Assembly (NCBI GenBank): GCA_020248665.1
Contig: JADCHE010000023.1
Coordinates: forward strand, 1-64,000
Length of the DNA: 64,000 nt
DNA from: Burkholderiales bacterium
GTDB taxonomy: Bacteria > Pseudomonadota > Gammaproteobacteria > Burkholderiales > Burkholderiaceae_E
Direction of reading: 5' to 3'
A program made the position numbers and the translations under genes. Within the stretch, counting starts at the first letter, position 1. Every line of letters starts with the position of its first letter. Positions 48,263 to 61,014 of the stretch are shown piece by piece. A model generated the notes under the pieces. It saw only the letters and a program-made list of their open reading frames with translations. It searched no databases and had not been told where the DNA came from.

Positions 48263-48368
48263 TTACCGCGTCCCGCGCGCGCCGGATCCCGATGCCTCGG
48301 TGTACGCTCACGTTCGACCCGACCGGGCCGCGCGACGTGGTCCGCGGGCGTCGAGAGAAAGGGTGCCG

Positions 48369-48818
48369 ATGACTCCGGGCGAACTGCTGGTCGACGACGG
48401 CGAGATCGAGCTCAATGCCGGCCGCCGCAGGATCGTGCTGACCGTGCACAACGCCGGCGACCGGCCGATCCAGGTCGGCTCGCACTACCACTTCGGCGAG
48501 ACCAACGCCGCGCTCGAGTTCGACCGCGAGGCCGCGCGCGGCATGCGGCTCGACATCGCCTCGGGCACCGCGGTGCGCTTCGAGCCCGGGCAGTCGCGCA
48601 CCGTCGAGCTGGTCGCCTTCGCGGGCACGCGTACGGTCTACGGTTTCCGCGCGATGGTGATGGGCCCGCTGGACGGGCCGGCGAGGAAGGCGGCATCGGC
48701 GGGGAAGGCCGCGCCCGCGAAGAAGGCCGCCTCGGCGAAGCCCGCCGCGCCCCTGAAGAAGCCGGCCGCGAAGAAGCCGGCCGCGAAGAAGACCGCGGCG
48801 TCCTTGCGCAAAGGCTGA
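48369..48818 (+). CDS. ureB: urease beta subunit with Lys/Ala-rich C-terminal tail
   Basis: 149 residues from the ATG at 48369, preceded by a GAGAAAGG ribosome site. The first ~102 residues are a normal UreB ('[18 protein letters not shown]', '[18 protein letters not shown]', '[15 protein letters not shown]', 'TRTVYGF'). The last 47 residues are an extension of alanine, lysine and proline with repeated '[12 protein letters not shown]', resembling histone-H1/AlgP-like tails, not part of the usual 101-106-residue protein. It is separated from ureA by the eroded urt genes but lies 5 bp before ureC. Confidence 0.94.
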   Translation: MTPGELLVDDGEIELNAGRRRIVLTVHNAGDRPIQVGSHYHFGETNAALEFDREAARGMRLDIASGTAVRFEPGQSRTVELVAFAGTRTVYGFRAMVMGPLDGPARKAASAGKAAPAKKAASAKPAAPLKKPAAKKPAAKKTAASLRKG

Positions 48819-48823
48819 CGACC

Positions 48824-50545
<1,722 letters not shown>

Positions 50546-50558
50546 ACGAGGCCCGCCG

Positions 50559-51164
50559 ATGCCGATCGTGATGGCCACCGCGCTCGCCGGCCCCGACGCC
50601 CGCGCCGACGAGGTCGTCGAGCTGCCCTTCGCGCTGCGCGAGCGCTCGCGCTTCCGCGCGACGCTGCTGTCCGGCGAGGAGATCGGCGTCGACCTCGCGC
50701 GCGGCACGCTGCTGCGCCACGGCGACCGGCTGCGGCTCGACGACGGTCGCGTCGTCGCGGTCGAGGCGGCGCCCGAGCGGCTGATCGAGGTGCATGCGCA
50801 CGACGCGCCCGGGCTCGCCCGCATCGCCTACCACGTGGGCAACCGGCACGTGCCGATCCAGGTCGGCGACGGCTGGCTGCGGCTGCTGCCCGACCACGTG
50901 CTGCAGGCGATGATCGAGCGGCTGGGCGGCCACGTGCACGAGGTGGAGGAGGGCTTCCAGCCCGAGTCGGGCGCCTACGGCCACAGCCACGTCCACCACG
51001 CGCACGACGACCAGGGGCACGGCGGTCGGATCCACGCGTTCGACCCCAGGCACGAGCACGAGCACCGGGGGCACGCGCACCACGACCGCGATCACGACCA
51101 TCACGAGCACCACGACCATGGCCCGGGCGGCGGGCACGAGCACCCGGGGAGCGCGCGCCGATGA
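50559..51164 (+). CDS. ureE: urease nickel chaperone UreE with histidine-rich tail
   Basis: 201 residues. The N-terminal domain has 'LPFALRERSRFRATLLSGEEIGVDL' type sequence (about residues 18-45); the metal-binding core has 'YHVGNRHVPIQVGDGWLRLLPDHVL' (about 89-112) with the conserved surface histidine. The last ~58 residues are extremely His-rich ('HEHEHRGHAHHDRDHDHHEH'), comparable to the nickel-storing tail of Klebsiella UreE. It stores and hands nickel to UreG. Overlaps ureF by ATGA at 51161-51164. Confidence 0.95.
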   Translation: MPIVMATALAGPDARADEVVELPFALRERSRFRATLLSGEEIGVDLARGTLLRHGDRLRLDDGRVVAVEAAPERLIEVHAHDAPGLARIAYHVGNRHVPIQVGDGWLRLLPDHVLQAMIERLGGHVHEVEEGFQPESGAYGHSHVHHAHDDQGHGGRIHAFDPRHEHEHRGHAHHDRDHDHHEHHDHGPGGGHEHPGSARR

Positions 51165-51853
51165 GCGTGTCCGCGTCGATCGCGCTGCTGCAGCTCGCGA
51201 GCCCGGCGCTGCCGATCGGTGGCTACAGCTACTCGACCGCGCTCGAATGGGGCGTCGACGTCGGTGCGGTCCGCGACGAGACCGGCGCGCGCGAGTGGAT
51301 CGCCGACGCGCTCGCGCTGTCGATCGCGTCCTTCGAGGGGCCGCTCGCGCGCGAGGCGATGCGCGCGGCCGCCCGCTGGCCCGCGGCCGATGCGGCCGAG
51401 GTGCTCGAGTCGCTGAACGTCGCCGCGATCGCCGCGCGCGAGACGGCCGAGCTGCGGCTGGAGAGCGAGCAGATGGGCTACTCGCTCGGGCGCTGGCTCG
51501 AGGCGGTGTGCCCGGACCCGGAGTCGGACGCCTGGATCGCCGCGCGGCTGTCGCCGCTCGCGCTGCCGGTCGGCTGGGCGATCGCGGCCACGCGGCTGGG
51601 CCTCGCCGAGCGCGACGCGCTGCTCGGCCTGTTCTGGGCGTTCGCCGAGAACCAGGCGATGGTGCTGATGAAGGCGGTCCCGATGGGCCAGATCGCCGCG
51701 CAGCGGCTGCTGCGCTCGCTCGCGCCCGAGCTCGAGGCGGCGGTCGGGCGTGCGCTCGCGCTGCCGCGCGAGGCATGGTCGAGCGCCGCGCCCGGCCTCG
51801 CGATCGCATCGGCGCGGCACGAGACGCAGTACTCCAGGCTGTTCAGGTCCTAG
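51161..51853 (+). CDS. ureF: urease accessory protein UreF
   Basis: 230 residues, all-helical GTPase-regulating partner of UreG in the UreDFG activation complex. '[25 protein letters not shown]' region at the start and '[21 protein letters not shown]', '[14 protein letters not shown]' are family sequence. It overlaps ureE by 4 bp and is followed by ureG after 13 bp. Confidence 0.95.
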   Translation: MSVSASIALLQLASPALPIGGYSYSTALEWGVDVGAVRDETGAREWIADALALSIASFEGPLAREAMRAAARWPAADAAEVLESLNVAAIAARETAELRLESEQMGYSLGRWLEAVCPDPESDAWIAARLSPLALPVGWAIAATRLGLAERDALLGLFWAFAENQAMVLMKAVPMGQIAAQRLLRSLAPELEAAVGRALALPREAWSSAAPGLAIASARHETQYSRLFRS

Positions 51854-51866
51854 ACGAAGAGAGCAG

Positions 51867-52478
51867 ATGAGCAACCACGGACCCCTTCGGGTGGGCATCG
51901 GCGGGCCGGTCGGCTCGGGCAAGACCGCGCTGACGCTCGCGCTGTGCCGCCGGCTGCGCGAGAAGTACGACATCGCCGCGGTCACCAACGACATCTACAC
52001 GCGCGAGGATGCGGAGTTCCTCGTGAAGAACGACGCGCTGCCGAAGGAGCGGATCCTCGGCGTCGAGACCGGCGGCTGTCCGCACACCGCGATCCGCGAG
52101 GACGCGTCGATCAACCTCGAGGCGGTCGACCGGCTGTCGCGCGCGTTCCCGGCGCTGCAGATCGTGTTCGTCGAGTCCGGCGGCGACAACCTCGCGGCCA
52201 CCTTCTCGCCGGAGCTGTCCGACCTGACGATCTACGTGATCGACGTCGCGGCCGGCGACAAGATCCCGCGCAAGGGCGGGCCCGGGATCATGAAGTCGGA
52301 CCTGCTCGTCATCAACAAGATCGACCTCGCGCCGCACGTCGGCGCGTCGCTGGAGACGATGGACCGCGATGCGCGCCGGATGCGGGGCGAGCGGCCGTTC
52401 GTGTTCTCGAACCTCAAGGTGGGCCACGGGCTCGACGACATCGTGTCGTTCATCGAGCGCCGCGGCCTGTTCGCCTGA
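51867..52478 (+). CDS. ureG: urease accessory GTPase UreG
   Basis: 203-residue SIMIBI-class GTPase that drives nickel insertion into urease. P-loop '[14 protein letters not shown]' (about residues 10-23), '[13 protein letters not shown]', the nickel-binding CPH motif in '[14 protein letters not shown]' (about 70-74), '[18 protein letters not shown]' and the guanine-specificity '[13 protein letters not shown]'. Start at 51867 with a GAAGAGAG ribosome site. Fully conserved. Confidence 0.97.
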   Translation: MSNHGPLRVGIGGPVGSGKTALTLALCRRLREKYDIAAVTNDIYTREDAEFLVKNDALPKERILGVETGGCPHTAIREDASINLEAVDRLSRAFPALQIVFVESGGDNLAATFSPELSDLTIYVIDVAAGDKIPRKGGPGIMKSDLLVINKIDLAPHVGASLETMDRDARRMRGERPFVFSNLKVGHGLDDIVSFIERRGLFA

Positions 52479-52525
52479 CCGACCTCCCCCTCTGCAACGA
52501 CCCCGACCCAGAAAGGCCCGAATCG

Positions 52526-53155
52526 ATGCGCGCTCCTCCCGCTGCTCCGCTGGCCGGCGTCCTCGCGCTGGCGACCGCCGCCGTCCCCGCGTTCGCGCAC
52601 GACGGCCATCTCCACGACGGGCTGGCCGCGGGGCTCGCCCATCCGCTGGGCGGCGTCGACCACCTGCTCGCGACGCTCGGCATCGGCGTGGTCGCCGGGC
52701 TGGTCGCGGCCCGCCCGGTCGGTGCCGGCCGGGAGTCGGTCGGCGCGCGCGTCGTGCTCGCCGGCGCGCTCGGCCTCGTCGCCGGTGCGCTCTGGTCGAT
52801 GCTCTCGGACCGCATGCCGGGACTCGTGTCGCTGCCGGGCGGCATCTTCGAGGCCGCGGCCGCGCTCGGGCTGCTCGCGATCGCGGCCGCGCTGCTGCGC
52901 GTCGAGCGGATCGCCGCAGGCGGGCTCGCGGCGCTCGCGCTCGCGGTCGCGTTGCCGCACGGCTGGCTGCATGCCTCGGAAGGGGCGGGTGCGGCGTTCT
53001 TCGGCGGGCTCGCGCTCGCGAGCGCCGCGCTGTACGCCGCCGGCCTCGGGCTCGGGCGGGCGATCGCCGTGTTGCGCGTGGAACGGGCGCGCTGGGTGGC
53101 CGCGGCCGGTTACGCGGCCGCGTTCGGCTGGCTGGCGAGCGCGGCGTTCCGGTGA
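52526..53155 (+). CDS. HupE/UreJ-family membrane protein (nickel permease-like)
   Basis: 209 residues with a signal-like first segment ending 'AVPAFA' then 'HDGHLHDG' and about six hydrophobic helices. 'LAHPLGGVDHLLATLGIGVVA' (about 37-57) is the family motif with the metal-binding HPxxGxDH; 'ALPHGWLHASE' (about 149-159) is the second. HupE/UreJ proteins move nickel (or cobalt) for hydrogenase or urease. Its place after ureG fits nickel supply to urease. Confidence 0.92.
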   Translation: MRAPPAAPLAGVLALATAAVPAFAHDGHLHDGLAAGLAHPLGGVDHLLATLGIGVVAGLVAARPVGAGRESVGARVVLAGALGLVAGALWSMLSDRMPGLVSLPGGIFEAAAALGLLAIAAALLRVERIAAGGLAALALAVALPHGWLHASEGAGAAFFGGLALASAALYAAGLGLGRAIAVLRVERARWVAAAGYAAAFGWLASAAFR

Positions 53156-53817
53156 CGTCGCGGATCATCGTGTGCGACGACCACCCGGTCGTCCGCGACG
53201 CGCTGTCGACCTGCCTGCGCGCGCTCGCGCCCGAGTGCGAGGTCGGCGAGTGCGCGACCGCCGCGCAGCTGGTGGACCGGCTCGGCGACACCGAGCGCTG
53301 GGACCTGGTGCTGCTGGACCTGACGCTGCCCGACGCGCGCGGGCTGGACGCGCTGCATCGCGTCCGCGCCCGTGCGCCGGACATGCGCATCGCGGTGATG
53401 TCGGCGAAGGAGGACCGCGACACCGTCGACCGTGTGCTGCGCGCGGGGGCGGTCGGCTTCGTGCCCAAGTCGGCCGACCGCACGACGCTGCTCGACGCGC
53501 TGCGACGGCTGCTCGACCTGCCCGTCGTCGAGGACGACGCGGCGACGACCGGCCGCCGGCCGCATGGCGTGCCGGGCGGATCGCTGCCCGACGACGACGG
53601 CTGGGTGCACGACGCGCTCGCCGCGCTGTCGCCGCGCCAGACCCAGGTGCTGCGGCTGATGATCCGCGGTCTGCCGAACAAGGAGATCTGCCGCGAGCTC
53701 GGGCTGTCCGAGAACACGGTCAAGATCCACATCGGCTCGGTGCTGCGCGGGCTGCGCGCGCGCAACCGTACCGAGGCGGTGTCGCTCGCGAGTCGGGTGG
53801 GCTTCGGCGGTCACTGA
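53152..53817 (+). CDS. LuxR/NarL-type response regulator
   Basis: 221 residues from a GTG overlapping the hupE/ureJ stop by 4 bp. The receiver domain has acidic residues in 'IVCDDHPVV' (D9, D10), the phosphorylated D56 in 'DLVLLDLTLP' and the lysine in 'GFVPKSA' (about 106). The C-terminal LuxR HTH has 'LSPRQTQVLRLMIRGLPNKE' and 'LGLSENTVKIHIGSVLRGL'. No histidine kinase is next to it. Translational coupling to the urease genes suggests it reports on or controls nitrogen, urea or nickel status, but this is inference. Confidence 0.92.
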   Translation: MTSRIIVCDDHPVVRDALSTCLRALAPECEVGECATAAQLVDRLGDTERWDLVLLDLTLPDARGLDALHRVRARAPDMRIAVMSAKEDRDTVDRVLRAGAVGFVPKSADRTTLLDALRRLLDLPVVEDDAATTGRRPHGVPGGSLPDDDGWVHDALAALSPRQTQVLRLMIRGLPNKEICRELGLSENTVKIHIGSVLRGLRARNRTEAVSLASRVGFGGH

Positions 53818-53896
53818 CGGCGCGGGCGCTCGGTCCGGTGGGGCGCGACGCCCTGAGGGGCGGCCGCCGCGTCGGTCGCGGTGGCCGCCGACCCGG

Positions 53897-55978
53897 TCAG
53901 GGGTTCTGGCGGAACCAGGAGGCCGACATCCTCGCGTTGCCTGGCGCGCGCTGCGACAGCGTCAGCTCCCGGTAGGTGTTCGCGCTCGCATCGAGCGCGC
54001 CGACCGCCGCGGTCGCGCAGCCGGCGTTGTCCCGGTCCGCGCCGCTGCCGATGAACGGCGTGTCGGCGGTACCTGGCTTCTGGCCATCGAGCGTGGGCTG
54101 CAGCGGGGCCGAGGTCGCGCCGCGGTCGACGTTCTGGCCGAAGTTGCGTCGCAGCGCCGTCAGGCCGGTGGACGGCGCCGCGCCGGCGGCCGGCTCGATC
54201 GAGAAGCCGCCGATCGAGAACACCGGGAAGCCCGCGGGCATGGTCCAGCTCATCGGGACCGACGCGGTGGCCCCGGCATTCGCCCCGCCGGGCGTCAGCG
54301 CCGCCGCGATGGTCTGCGGCGACAACGTCGCCCAAGGCAGCGATGCCAGTCCGGACGCGGGAAACGGATCGCCGGCGAGCCGCACCGTGAAGGTCTCGTC
54401 GGGCACGCCGCTCGGCAGTGCCGGCGCGACCACCGGCCGGAACACCTCGAAGGTGTAGCGGGCGTACCGCGGGATCTGCGCCTGCACGTCGGCGTCGCTC
54501 ATCGGCGTGTCGCGCCAGTTCACCGCCGAGCCGGCCCACGCGAAGCTGGGCGAGGTCGGGTTCGCCGCGGCGAGCTCGAAGTTCGGCGAGGTCTGGTTGC
54601 TCGTCCACCACGCGTAGTTCTGCCCGTTGGCGGCCAGCACCGCCCCTGTCTTGCTGAAGATCGCCATGAAGTCGCTGGTGCCGCAGGTGCGCGAGCGCGT
54701 CAGCGACACGCCTTCGGCCGGCAGGCCGGGGCCCTTGACGCGCGCGACGGCGATCTCGCCTCCCGATGGTCCCTCCGGATTGAACAGCAGCAGCAGGCGG
54801 ATCCGGTCGGAGCCCGGGGTCGCGTTCGCTGCGTTCACCGGGATGAGCCGCAAGGCCCGGAACTCGACGAACGCGTCGTACTTGCGCTGGTTGCCCACGG
54901 CCGTCCAGGCGCCGCCGCGCTGGGCGACGACTTCGGCGAAGTCGGCCGACAGGCCGCTCGCGTTGGCGATCGGCAGCCGCAGCGTCGCGGCGCCGTTCTC
55001 GAGGAAGGCGACGACCGGATTGCCGACGGTGGCGGTCGCGTACTGCGACTCGGTCAGCACCTGCTGGTATCGGGGCCCGAACGCATAGCCGTTGTGACGG
55101 TAGTCCGGGGCCGCGACCGCCGCGCAGGTCGGGTGGACGCCGGTCACCCTGCCGGCGCCGTCGACCGTCGCGCGCTGCGCGAGTGGCACGTCGAGGCACG
55201 CCTGCATGCGCGTTCGCAGTGCGGCCAGCGCGGGCCCCCCGGGACCGTCGACCGCGGGAGCCGCGAGCACCGCCGGGCTGGCGCCGACCGCGCCGGCGAG
55301 CGACACCGCGGCCGCCTCCGGCGGCGCGAAGCGGTCGCGCAGCTCGACCGTCCCGCCCGAGACCCGCACGTCGATCCGGTCCAGCAGCCGGTCCGCGCCG
55401 GTGCCGTCGGCGACGAAGGGCGTCGCGATCGGATCGAAGCTCGCGGCGTCGAGGCCGGCGGCCGCCAGTTGCGAGGCCAGGGCCGCGCGCTGCTCGGCGA
55501 CCGCCGCGCTCACCCGCGCGGCGCTGGCACCCTGCAGCGCGGCCGGCGCGAGCAGCGCGGCCGGGTCGCCGGTGGCGGACAGCCGCGCGGCGATCGCGTC
55601 GGTGAGCGGGCTCACGTTCATGCGCGCGGTGCCAGCGGGCAGGGTCGACAGCACCGAGACGAGCCGCGCGCCGGAGGGCAGCGTCGCGGCCGCCGCGATC
55701 GGCGCGACGAGCCCGGTCGCGTCCACCGAGAAGGCGCCCGTCGCGTCGGTGACGGCGCTGCGCTGCGCGCCCGAGCTGTCGACGATCGACACCGGCGCGC
55801 CCACGACCGGCAGGCCGGTCGCGACCACGCCGCTCACGGTGACCGTCGGGACCGGCGTGGTGTCGGCCTGCGTGCCGCCGCCCCCGCCGCCGCCGCAGGC
55901 CGACAGCAGCAGGACCGGGGCGGCGAAGGCCGCCGCGATGGCGAGCGAGATGGGACGATGGCGCAGCGATTGAGGCAT
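53897..55978 (-). CDS. large lipoprotein of unknown function
   Basis: 693 residues from the ATG at 55978 (the frame is open 14 codons further but the signal peptide starts here). Lipobox 'LLLSAC' with C28, then a run of glycines, then a Pro/Thr linker and a carboxypeptidase-regulatory-like beta domain ('VSGVVATGLPVVGAPVSIVDSSG', about 46-68, given in part). The rest contains repeated beta-rich stretches and cysteines ('SRTCGTSDFM', 'NAGCATAAVG'). I do not recognise the main domain; Burkholderiales have many such surface lipoproteins. It stands alone, convergent with the response regulator. Signal peptide is certain, function open. Confidence 0.8.
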   Translation of the reverse strand: MPQSLRHRPISLAIAAAFAAPVLLLSACGGGGGGGTQADTTPVPTVTVSGVVATGLPVVGAPVSIVDSSGAQRSAVTDATGAFSVDATGLVAPIAAAATLPSGARLVSVLSTLPAGTARMNVSPLTDAIAARLSATGDPAALLAPAALQGASAARVSAAVAEQRAALASQLAAAGLDAASFDPIATPFVADGTGADRLLDRIDVRVSGGTVELRDRFAPPEAAAVSLAGAVGASPAVLAAPAVDGPGGPALAALRTRMQACLDVPLAQRATVDGAGRVTGVHPTCAAVAAPDYRHNGYAFGPRYQQVLTESQYATATVGNPVVAFLENGAATLRLPIANASGLSADFAEVVAQRGGAWTAVGNQRKYDAFVEFRALRLIPVNAANATPGSDRIRLLLLFNPEGPSGGEIAVARVKGPGLPAEGVSLTRSRTCGTSDFMAIFSKTGAVLAANGQNYAWWTSNQTSPNFELAAANPTSPSFAWAGSAVNWRDTPMSDADVQAQIPRYARYTFEVFRPVVAPALPSGVPDETFTVRLAGDPFPASGLASLPWATLSPQTIAAALTPGGANAGATASVPMSWTMPAGFPVFSIGGFSIEPAAGAAPSTGLTALRRNFGQNVDRGATSAPLQPTLDGQKPGTADTPFIGSGADRDNAGCATAAVGALDASANTYRELTLSQRAPGNARMSASWFRQNP

Positions 55979-56090
55979 GGCGGTCTCCTGATCGTGGAGC
56001 CGCCATGCTCCGCGTCGCACTGGACGCGTGCATCGTCAGAACTGACGACGCCACCGGCCGCACGGTGCCGCGCCGCCGGGGACGAGCGCG

Positions 56091-57208
56091 TCAGCGCCTG
56101 TAGCGCTTCGGCACGAACGGCAGCTTCGCGATCTCCACGCCGGGCCGCTTGTCGCGCACCGACGCGCGCAGCGGCCGGCCGTCGAGCGCGGCGGCCTGCA
56201 GGTAGGCGAGCATCACCGGGCGGCCCAGCGTCGGCGACACCGTGCCGCTGGTGACCTCGCCGACCGCCGCGTCGACGGCGTCGAGGATCGCCGCGTGCGC
56301 GCGGATCGGCACCGTGTCGGACGAGACCAGCCCGACGAGCCGGCGCCACGGCCCGTCCGCGAGCTGCGCGAGGATCGTCGCGGCGCCGGGAAAGCCGCCG
56401 GCCTTCGCGCCGCCCGCGCGGCGCGACTTCGGGATCGCGAACGCGAGGCCCGCCTCCACCGGCGTCGTCGTCGGCAGGATGTCGCTGCCGTGCAGCGGCA
56501 ACCCCGCCTCGAGGCGCAGCGTGTCGCGCGCCCCGAGCCCCACCGGCTGCACGCGCGGGTCGGCGAGCAGCCGGCGCACGATCCGCTCGGCCGCCTCGAG
56601 CGGCAGCGAGATCTCGTAGCCGTCCTCGCCGGTGTAGCCGGAGCGGGTCGCGAAGCAGCGCGCGCCGTCGAGCGACAGCTCGCGTGCCTGCATGAAGGTC
56701 ATCGAGGCCGCGGACGGGTCGAGCGCGGCGAGCACGCCTTCGGCGTCGGGCCCCTGCAGCGCGACCAGCGCCGCGTCGACCCACTCGATCGCGAGGTCGG
56801 GGCACGCGGCGACGAGCCGCGCGAAGTCGGCGTCGCGGTTGCCGGCGTTGACGACCATCCGCACCTCGTCGCCGAGGTTCACCAGCATCAGGTCGTCCTC
56901 GATGCCGCCGGCGTCGTTCAGCAGGTACGAGTACTTCTGCAGGCCGGGCGTCCAACCGTCGAAGTCGACCGGCAGCGCGGCCTCGAGCCCGCGCGCGAGC
57001 GAGGCGGCGGTGCCGTCCTTCGCCCGGATGCGCAGCTGGCCCATGTGCGAGACGTCGAAGAGGCCCGCTCGCGTGCGCGTCGCCGCGTGCTCGAGCCTGA
57101 GCCCCGCCGGGTACTGGATCGGCATCCCGTAGCCGGCGAACGGGCCGAACTTCGCGCCGAGCTCGCGATGCAGGGCCGCGAGCGGGATCGCGCGGATCGC
57201 GTCGCCCA

Positions 57209-57209
<1 letters not shown>
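56091..57209 (-). CDS. gcvT: glycine cleavage system T protein (aminomethyltransferase)
   Basis: 372 residues. Moves the methylene group from H-protein-bound intermediate to tetrahydrofolate, releasing ammonia. 'KFGPFAGYGMPIQYPAGLRLEH' region, 'GLFDVSHMGQLRI' (about residue 48) and 'YLLNDAGGIEDDLM' are the N-terminal family motifs; 'RSGYTGEDGYEIS' and 'GLGARDTLRLEAGLPLHGSD' bind folate. The start overlaps the gcvP stop by 1 bp (TGATG). Last gene of gcvH-gcvP-gcvT. Confidence 0.95.
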
Positions 57210-60094
<2,885 letters not shown>

Positions 60095-60107
60095 CGTGTC
60101 GCTCCCG

Positions 60108-60530
60108 TCAGGCTGCGCCGGGGCCGGCGTCGTAGGCGTCGGACGCCATCAGCGCGGCCAGCTGGCCGGCATCCGAGGGCTTCACGCGGAACAGCCAGCC
60201 GTCGCCGAAGGGCGCGGTGTTGACCGTCTGGGGGGAGTCGGCGAGCGCCTCGTTCGCGGCGACGACCTCGCCGTCGACCGGCGCGTAGACGTCGGAGGCG
60301 GCCTTGGTCGACTCGACGACCGCGACCGCCTCGCCCCGGGCGACCCTGCGGCCGGGCTGCGGCAGCTCGGCGTAGACGAGCTCGCCGAGCGCCTCCTGGG
60401 CGTGCTCGGTGATGCCGACGGTGAACGTGCCGTCGCCGTTGTCGCGGACCCACTCGTGGGTTTCGGTGTAGCGGAGGTCGGAAGGGCTGGCCAAGGCTGG
60501 CTCCGGAGGAGGAGAGGTCCGTGCGGGCAT
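60108..60530 (-). CDS. gcvH: glycine cleavage system H protein
   Basis: Lipoyl carrier, 140 residues from the ATG at 60530. The lipoylated lysine lies in '[15 protein letters not shown]', and the start '[11 protein letters not shown]' matches the family. Homologues are about 128 residues long; the first 12 codons here are proline-rich and unconserved. A TTG at 60494, with a GGAG ribosome site 6 bp before it, would give exactly 128 residues ('[14 protein letters not shown]') and is a serious alternative start. First gene of the operon, directly behind the glycine riboswitch. Confidence 0.93.
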   Translation of the reverse strand: MPARTSPPPEPALASPSDLRYTETHEWVRDNGDGTFTVGITEHAQEALGELVYAELPQPGRRVARGEAVAVVESTKAASDVYAPVDGEVVAANEALADSPQTVNTAPFGDGWLFRVKPSDAGQLAALMASDAYDAGPGAA

Positions 60531-60593
60531 CGGTGCGGCGGCACGAGCGCCGACGCGGGGACACAGCCGCACCACCCGCGTGATGCGCTGCGC

Positions 60594-60783
60594 CCCCTCT
60601 GTCCGTTTGCCTGAGAGATTGACCTTCGGCGAGACCGTGCGACCCGTGGGGGTGCGACGGCCTACTCTCCAGAGAGCCCGATCCGATGCGGTCCTTTTGC
60701 CTGAGAGTTTCCGGGGCGATACACCTTCGGCGCCGGCACCTGGCCGGACGCGAACGTCCGGGGGCCGGTCTCTCCCGCATCGG
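60594..60783 (-). promoter_or_regulatory. tandem glycine riboswitch upstream of gcvHPT
   Basis: Read on the minus strand, two aptamers follow one another, each with a 'GCCGAAGG' core and a 'CTCTCAGGCAAA' 3' segment ending 'AGGACCGCATCGG' (first) and 'CGGACAGAGG' (second). The first has a perfect 9-bp P1 stem: CCGATGCGG (complement of 60775-60783) with CCGCATCGG (complement of 60683-60691). The second aptamer spans about 60594-60676. Tandem glycine aptamers switch on gcv operons when glycine is high; the position, orientation and conserved cores fit. This is an RNA element inside the gcv leader. Confidence 0.92.
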
Positions 60784-61014
60784 CGATGAGGCTGGCCGGC
60801 AAGGTAGTCGCGGGGGGGCGGGGTGTCAAGCGAGCCCGTCCGCCGCGCTGCCAGTCTCGACGGGTGGTGGCCACGATCCGGGCGGCGGTCGTCATCATCG
60901 TCAGCATCCGGTGCTCGGAGGGATCGTCGTGCATCGCTCGCCTCGCGGCACGGCCGCAGGGACTGCGCGATAATGCGCAGGCACGGTTTCGGCGCGATGA
61001 CAGCGGGGTCTCGA

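Noticed and set aside
48700-48815. Repeat array or CRISPR-like sequence
   Set aside because: The short repeats encode the Lys/Ala tail of UreB in frame; there are no spacers.
50985-51160. Tandem DNA repeat in the GC/CAC-rich end of ureE
   Set aside because: It is the irregular coding sequence of the His-rich metal-binding tail, not a regular repeat array.
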